DNA of 64,000 nucleotides, from contig JADAKE010000008.1 of NCBI GenBank assembly GCA_015680865.1, positions 99,183 to 163,182 on the forward strand, read 5' to 3'. The notes under the pieces were generated by a model. The model did not search any database. It saw only the letters and a list, made by a program, of their open reading frames with translations, and was not told the origin of the DNA. Positions 60,980 to 64,000 of this stretch are shown here, in pieces; the first letter of the stretch is position 1, and the number at the start of each line of letters is the position of its first letter. This DNA is from Enterococcus lacertideformus. GTDB taxonomy: Bacteria; Bacillota; Bacilli; Lactobacillales; Enterococcaceae. Position numbers and translations under genes: made by a program.

Positions 60980-62159
60980 TCACCTCACCTGATTCTGCTA
61001 ATGCTTCAATCACACTACCTCGAATAACAACTCCTTTTAATTTCCCATTATCAACAACTGCGAGCGGTGTCGGTGAATCATAAATAATGTTAAAGATATC
61101 ACTAACAATCATATCTTTTCCAATAACTGTGACATTCTCATCTAAGAAATCAGTCAATGGACGTTTTTGTCGTCTAGCCTCTAATGCTTGATCGGCAGTA
61201 ATAATCCCTTTTAAATGACGCTTTTTGTCTACAGCCATCAACATACTTACTTCTTCGTTTCGCATTCTAGTCAATGCTACATTCGGACCATCAGACTCAA
61301 TATTTGTGGTTAATGCTGGTACCATAATATTTTGAGCTGTCAGTACTTTCGAGCGATCAACTTCTTCCACAAATTCTCGTACATAATCATTTGCTGGATG
61401 AGTCAATATTTCTTCTCCTGTCCCAATTTGCATGATTTCGCCATCTTTCATTAACGCAATACGATCCCCAATACGCAATGCTTCATTTAAATCGTGGGTA
61501 ATGAAAATGATTGTTTTTTGTACGTTTGACTGCAAATCAAGTAACTCATCTTGCATTTCTCGACGAATCAATGGATCAAGTGCAGAAAAGGCTTCATCCA
61601 TCAAGAGGATTTCAGGATCATTGGCCAAGGCTCTAGCCAATCCCACCCGTTGCTGCATTCCTCCAGATAATTGATTAGGATATTGATCTTTAAAAGAAAG
61701 CAAACTAGAGTTTTCTAACGCTTTTTCTGCTTTTTGCTGGCGTTCCTCTTTTGGTACACCACGCACTTCTAAACCATATTCTGTATTTTCTAAAATCGTA
61801 CGATGAGGAAATAAACCAAAATTTTGAAAAACCATATTAATTTTATGGCGACGAACCTCACGAAGTTCTTCTTTACTTAATTTCGAAACATCTTCTCCAT
61901 CAATATAGATGTTCCCTGCTGTAGGTTCGATCAAGCGATTGAGTAAGCGAATCAAGGTTGATTTTCCACTACCAGAAAGTCCCATGATAACGAATATCTC
62001 CCCTTCTTGTACATCAAAGCTAGCATCATAGACACCCACCGTCGCACCGGTTTTCTTCAATATATCCGTCTTTGATTGATGGTTTTTCATCATTTCTAAA
62101 GCAACTTGTGTTTTTTTACCAAATATTTTTGTTAAATTTTTTACTTCTACTTTTACCAA
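60966..62159 (-). CDS. busAA: Glycine betaine ABC transporter ATPase with CBS domains
   Basis: The protein has 397 residues. The ABC domain has Walker [11 protein letters not shown], signature LSGGMQQR and Walker [15 protein letters not shown]-terminal CBS pair (about 275-395, [21 protein letters not shown] and so on) in OpuA senses ionic strength and c-di-AMP. The start is TTG 62159, with AGGAG 7 bases upstream; a near-consensus promoter with an overlapping palindromic operator lies 57 bases further upstream. Intact. Confidence 0.95.
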   Translation of the reverse strand: MVKVEVKNLTKIFGKKTQVALEMMKNHQSKTDILKKTGATVGVYDASFDVQEGEIFVIMGLSGSGKSTLIRLLNRLIEPTAGNIYIDGEDVSKLSKEELREVRRHKINMVFQNFGLFPHRTILENTEYGLEVRGVPKEERQQKAEKALENSSLLSFKDQYPNQLSGGMQQRVGLARALANDPEILLMDEAFSALDPLIRREMQDELLDLQSNVQKTIIFITHDLNEALRIGDRIALMKDGEIMQIGTGEEILTHPANDYVREFVEEVDRSKVLTAQNIMVPALTTNIESDGPNVALTRMRNEEVSMLMAVDKKRHLKGIITADQALEARRQKRPLTDFLDENVTVIGKDMIVSDIFNIIYDSPTPLAVVDNGKLKGVVIRGSVIEALAESGEVNEHE

Positions 62160-62201
62160 ACAAATTCTCCTTTTTATGTAAATTCATTTTTCTTTCTGAA
62201 A

Positions 62202-62239
62202 AAAGTGACTACACAATACTAACATTGTGTAGTCACTTT
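62202..62239. promoter_or_regulatory. Candidate BusR operator overlapping the busA promoter
   Basis: AAAGTGACTACACAAT (62202-62217), a 6-base gap, ATTGTGTAGTCACTTT (62224-62239): a perfect 16-bp inverted repeat. The AGTGAC/GTCACT half-sites resemble those I recall for BusR of Lactococcus and Streptococcus. It overlaps the -35 and -10 of the busA promoter, so bound repressor would block RNA polymerase. Confidence 0.75.
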
Positions 62240-62244
62240 GTCAA
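62216..62244 (-). promoter_or_regulatory. busAA sigma-A promoter
   Basis: On the minus strand TTGACA (62244-62239), a 17-base spacer, TAGTAT (62221-62216). The -35 is a perfect consensus. Transcription would start near 62209 and read busAA-busAB. Confidence 0.8.
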
Positions 62245-62443
62245 AGACATTGCTTCTTTCAGTTCTAAAAAATCTGGAAAATCTAAAAACAGACAAAAAA
62301 ACAACTTTAGATTTATTTTGACAGCGCTCAACCTAAAATTGTTTATATTTACAAGACGGCTAATTTTCATAAAGATCATTTTTGGGTTATCGTATGGAGA
62401 CCATTTTCTTTCTCTAACTATAAAAAAATGAATACTAATTAGT

Positions 62444-63076
62444 TTAATTTTCCGGATAGAAAAAGTTTGTCATTCTTTGTAAGGTATATTCGTTGCCAAT
62501 AAAATGAACTGTGTCTCCTACTGTAAATTTTGCGTAAGGACCAGGAGAAACCAACAACTCTTCCTGATGAGAAATCGCAATCACCGTTGCTCCCGTTGCT
62601 TGCCAAATATTCAATTCACTGATGGATTGGTCAAGGTGGATGGCCTCTTTTGTCAACATTAGTTCAAACGGTAATAGAGTATTCATCTTATGTACCCGTT
62701 TCGTCTGACTGACTAATTGATCAAGCAACTGTGAAAAATGATCTAGTTCTTCTTGTTGCTTTTCTACACTTGCCATGATTTCAGCCTTTGTTTCTTGAAT
62801 AGATTGAACATCTTGGTATTGTAATAAAAAGTTTTTGGCTTTTTCTTTTGACGCTACAAATGCCCCACTACCATGGCGAACTTCCATGATTCCTAGGTCA
62901 ACTAATACATTGATTGCTTTTCTCGCTGTTTCAGGAGAGGCGTTATATGCACTTGCTAAGGTAGATCGAGCATGGATCTTCTCACCAATCTTATAACGAT
63001 TTTCCACGATTCGCTCAGCCAGATCCACTGCGATTTACTGGTATCTCGGACGAACGATTTTTTTCTTTCCAGCCAT
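62444..63076 (-). pseudogene. busR: BusR, GntR-TrkA_C c-di-AMP-responsive repressor, in-frame TAA
   Basis: From ATG 63076 the protein begins AGKKKIVRPRYQ, then TAA at 63035-63037, then continues in frame IAVDLAERIVENRYKIGEKI. It has a GntR winged helix (TLASAYNASPETARKAINVL), a helical linker and a C-terminal RCK_C/TrkA_C domain (NIWQATGATVIAISHQEELLVSPGPYAKFTVGDTVHFIGNEY). This two-domain form is BusR, which represses busA when c-di-AMP is bound. CAA to TAA fits (RYQQIAVD). A GTG at 63028 could start a protein lacking only the first 16 residues, so residual function is possible. Full length would be 210 residues. Confidence 0.88.
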
Positions 63077-64000
63077 ATTTACTACTCTTTCTTATTGATT
63101 TTCAGTTCCATCTTACTATGGAGTAGCAAAATAAGCAAAAAGGCGGGGAATAAAGCCTTCTATACTGAACATATCAAGCACTATTTCCTAAAATATCCGT
63201 ATGAACTTTAGATAAGCAGAATTGATTATAAAAAATGGTTCAGAAATGCTTATCAATGAATTTATCATAGTGGCTAATTTTTCTAAATTAGCTCCCTGAC
63301 TTTTCCTTTTTCTTTTCAAGTAACAAGTGTAATCACCCAGTTCTAAAAAGAAAAAAGGTGCTGTTTACATCGTGAGGCCGATAAAACTTCTGATATAACT
63401 AAAGGTAATTATTTTTCGAAAAGATGGTTAAAAAAGTGAATCTGTAGGGAAATTTTTTACAGCTGAAAATTTGCTTTCAATTCACTAAGTTAAGCAAAAA
63501 AACGCAAGATTTAAGATAAGAATCAAAAAATTATTTCTTACCTCACGTTTGCTATTTTCATAACGATAAATTACTTTTGAGTTTTTTGAATTTTTTTCAC
63601 TGAGTAGACAAACTAACAGGCATCATAAGTGTTTCTAAAAACCATATAAGAGTAGTCATTGAAAAGCATACTTTCCCTCCAAAAATCAAAAAATAGTAGT
63701 GCTCACTTTCTAATGATGACATCAAAATCCTTTTTTATAACACGACCTCTACACCGAAATAATGTTAATCTAACTGTGATAGAGTATGGGACAAAAGTAA
63801 AGATTCCTTTTGTTTCACGCTCTCGGATAAACGGCGGGAGGAGAAGCAACTCCTTCGGAAATAAACTTCTCCAAGTTCATGATAACGGGACTGATCGGAA
63901 AACATCCGATAAATAATACGTAAAAATAAATGAACAGTCGCAACCACCGCTTTTTTCTGTCCAGCATTTTTTCTCACACGAAAGAAAAAGGCTTGGACTC
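63077..64000. other. Right-edge intergenic region
   Basis: No gene with a ribosome binding site is supported. At 63784-63797 the AGAGTATGGGACAAA motif of the 36946 hairpin recurs. Beyond it a minus-strand fragment at about 63800-63937 (LRLFIYFYVLFIGCFPIS) is open but short and lies inside repeat-like sequence. At 63821-63870 there is an element with GGATAAACGGCGGGAGGAG and GGAAATAAACTTCTCC, resembling the intergenic repeat family. Confidence 0.5.

Noticed and set aside
63765..63977. Minus-strand frame at the right edge
   Set aside because: It lies in repeat-like intergenic sequence and lacks a ribosome binding site.

Overview
The window looks like the chromosome of a low-GC Gram-positive coccus of the order Lactobacillales, most probably an Enterococcus close to E. 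faecium. The reasons are the AT-rich sequence, strong AGGAGG ribosome binding sites, a CIRCE-controlled groESL operon, the walRKHIJ order, murT-gatD, an AzoA-type azoreductase and the rbsU-rbsD-rbsK ribose set. The species call is an inference from remembered family features; no search was run.

Layout. 1-9.4 kb: thymidine kinase (cut by the window edge), an empty AT-rich kilobase, a V8-type secreted protease with a slipped poly-A tract in its signal peptide, signal peptidase I with two companion genes, a wrecked queH, a frameshifted KtrB potassium channel, and murT-gatD for lipid II amidation. 9.4-22.6 kb: a leftward conjugation-type gene block (VirB2/Maff2-like, VirB6-like, TcpE, VirB4, wall hydrolase, TcpC-like) with a large thioester/Cna-B/LPXTG-type adhesin and an Ig-repeat protein. 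No relaxase, coupling protein or integrase is visible, and at least five of its genes are broken. 22.6-36.9 kb: ribose uptake, manA, a serine hydrolase, a dioxygenase-fold protein, a heterodimeric multidrug ABC exporter with its TetR regulator, azoreductase, AI-2E transporter, PTS IIA and a lactonase. 37-45.7 kb: LTA-synthase-like enzyme, nadE-pncB, DUF1827, and TipA-like and LacI-like regulators. 45.8-57 kb: groESL, a CAAX protease, walRKHIJ, degV and DUF1836. 57-64 kb: a tocopherol-cyclase-like protein, tRNA-Lys, YedK, and the osmoprotectant system busR-busAA-busAB.

The most striking property is gene breakage. I count 12 in-frame premature stops in coding sequence that continues in the same frame and still reads as the same protein, plus about 14 single-gene frameshifts. 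All fall in dispensable genes. Genes expected to be essential or near-essential (murT, gatD, walR, walK, groES, groEL, nadE, lepB, plus pncB) are intact. That distribution fits real reductive decay better than uniform sequencing error, although several frameshifts lie in homopolymers and read-level checking is needed.

Two broken genes share a pathway. KtrB (potassium uptake) and BusR (the c-di-AMP-sensing repressor of glycine betaine import) are both disrupted, while the BusR-regulated transporter and an operator overlapping its promoter are perfect. This suggests rewired osmoregulation. Non-coding structure is also rich: CIRCE, a twin-palindrome candidate TetR operator, a candidate RbsR operator, a 27-bp perfect hairpin, and a dispersed family of palindromic intergenic repeats with two copies of about 255 bp.
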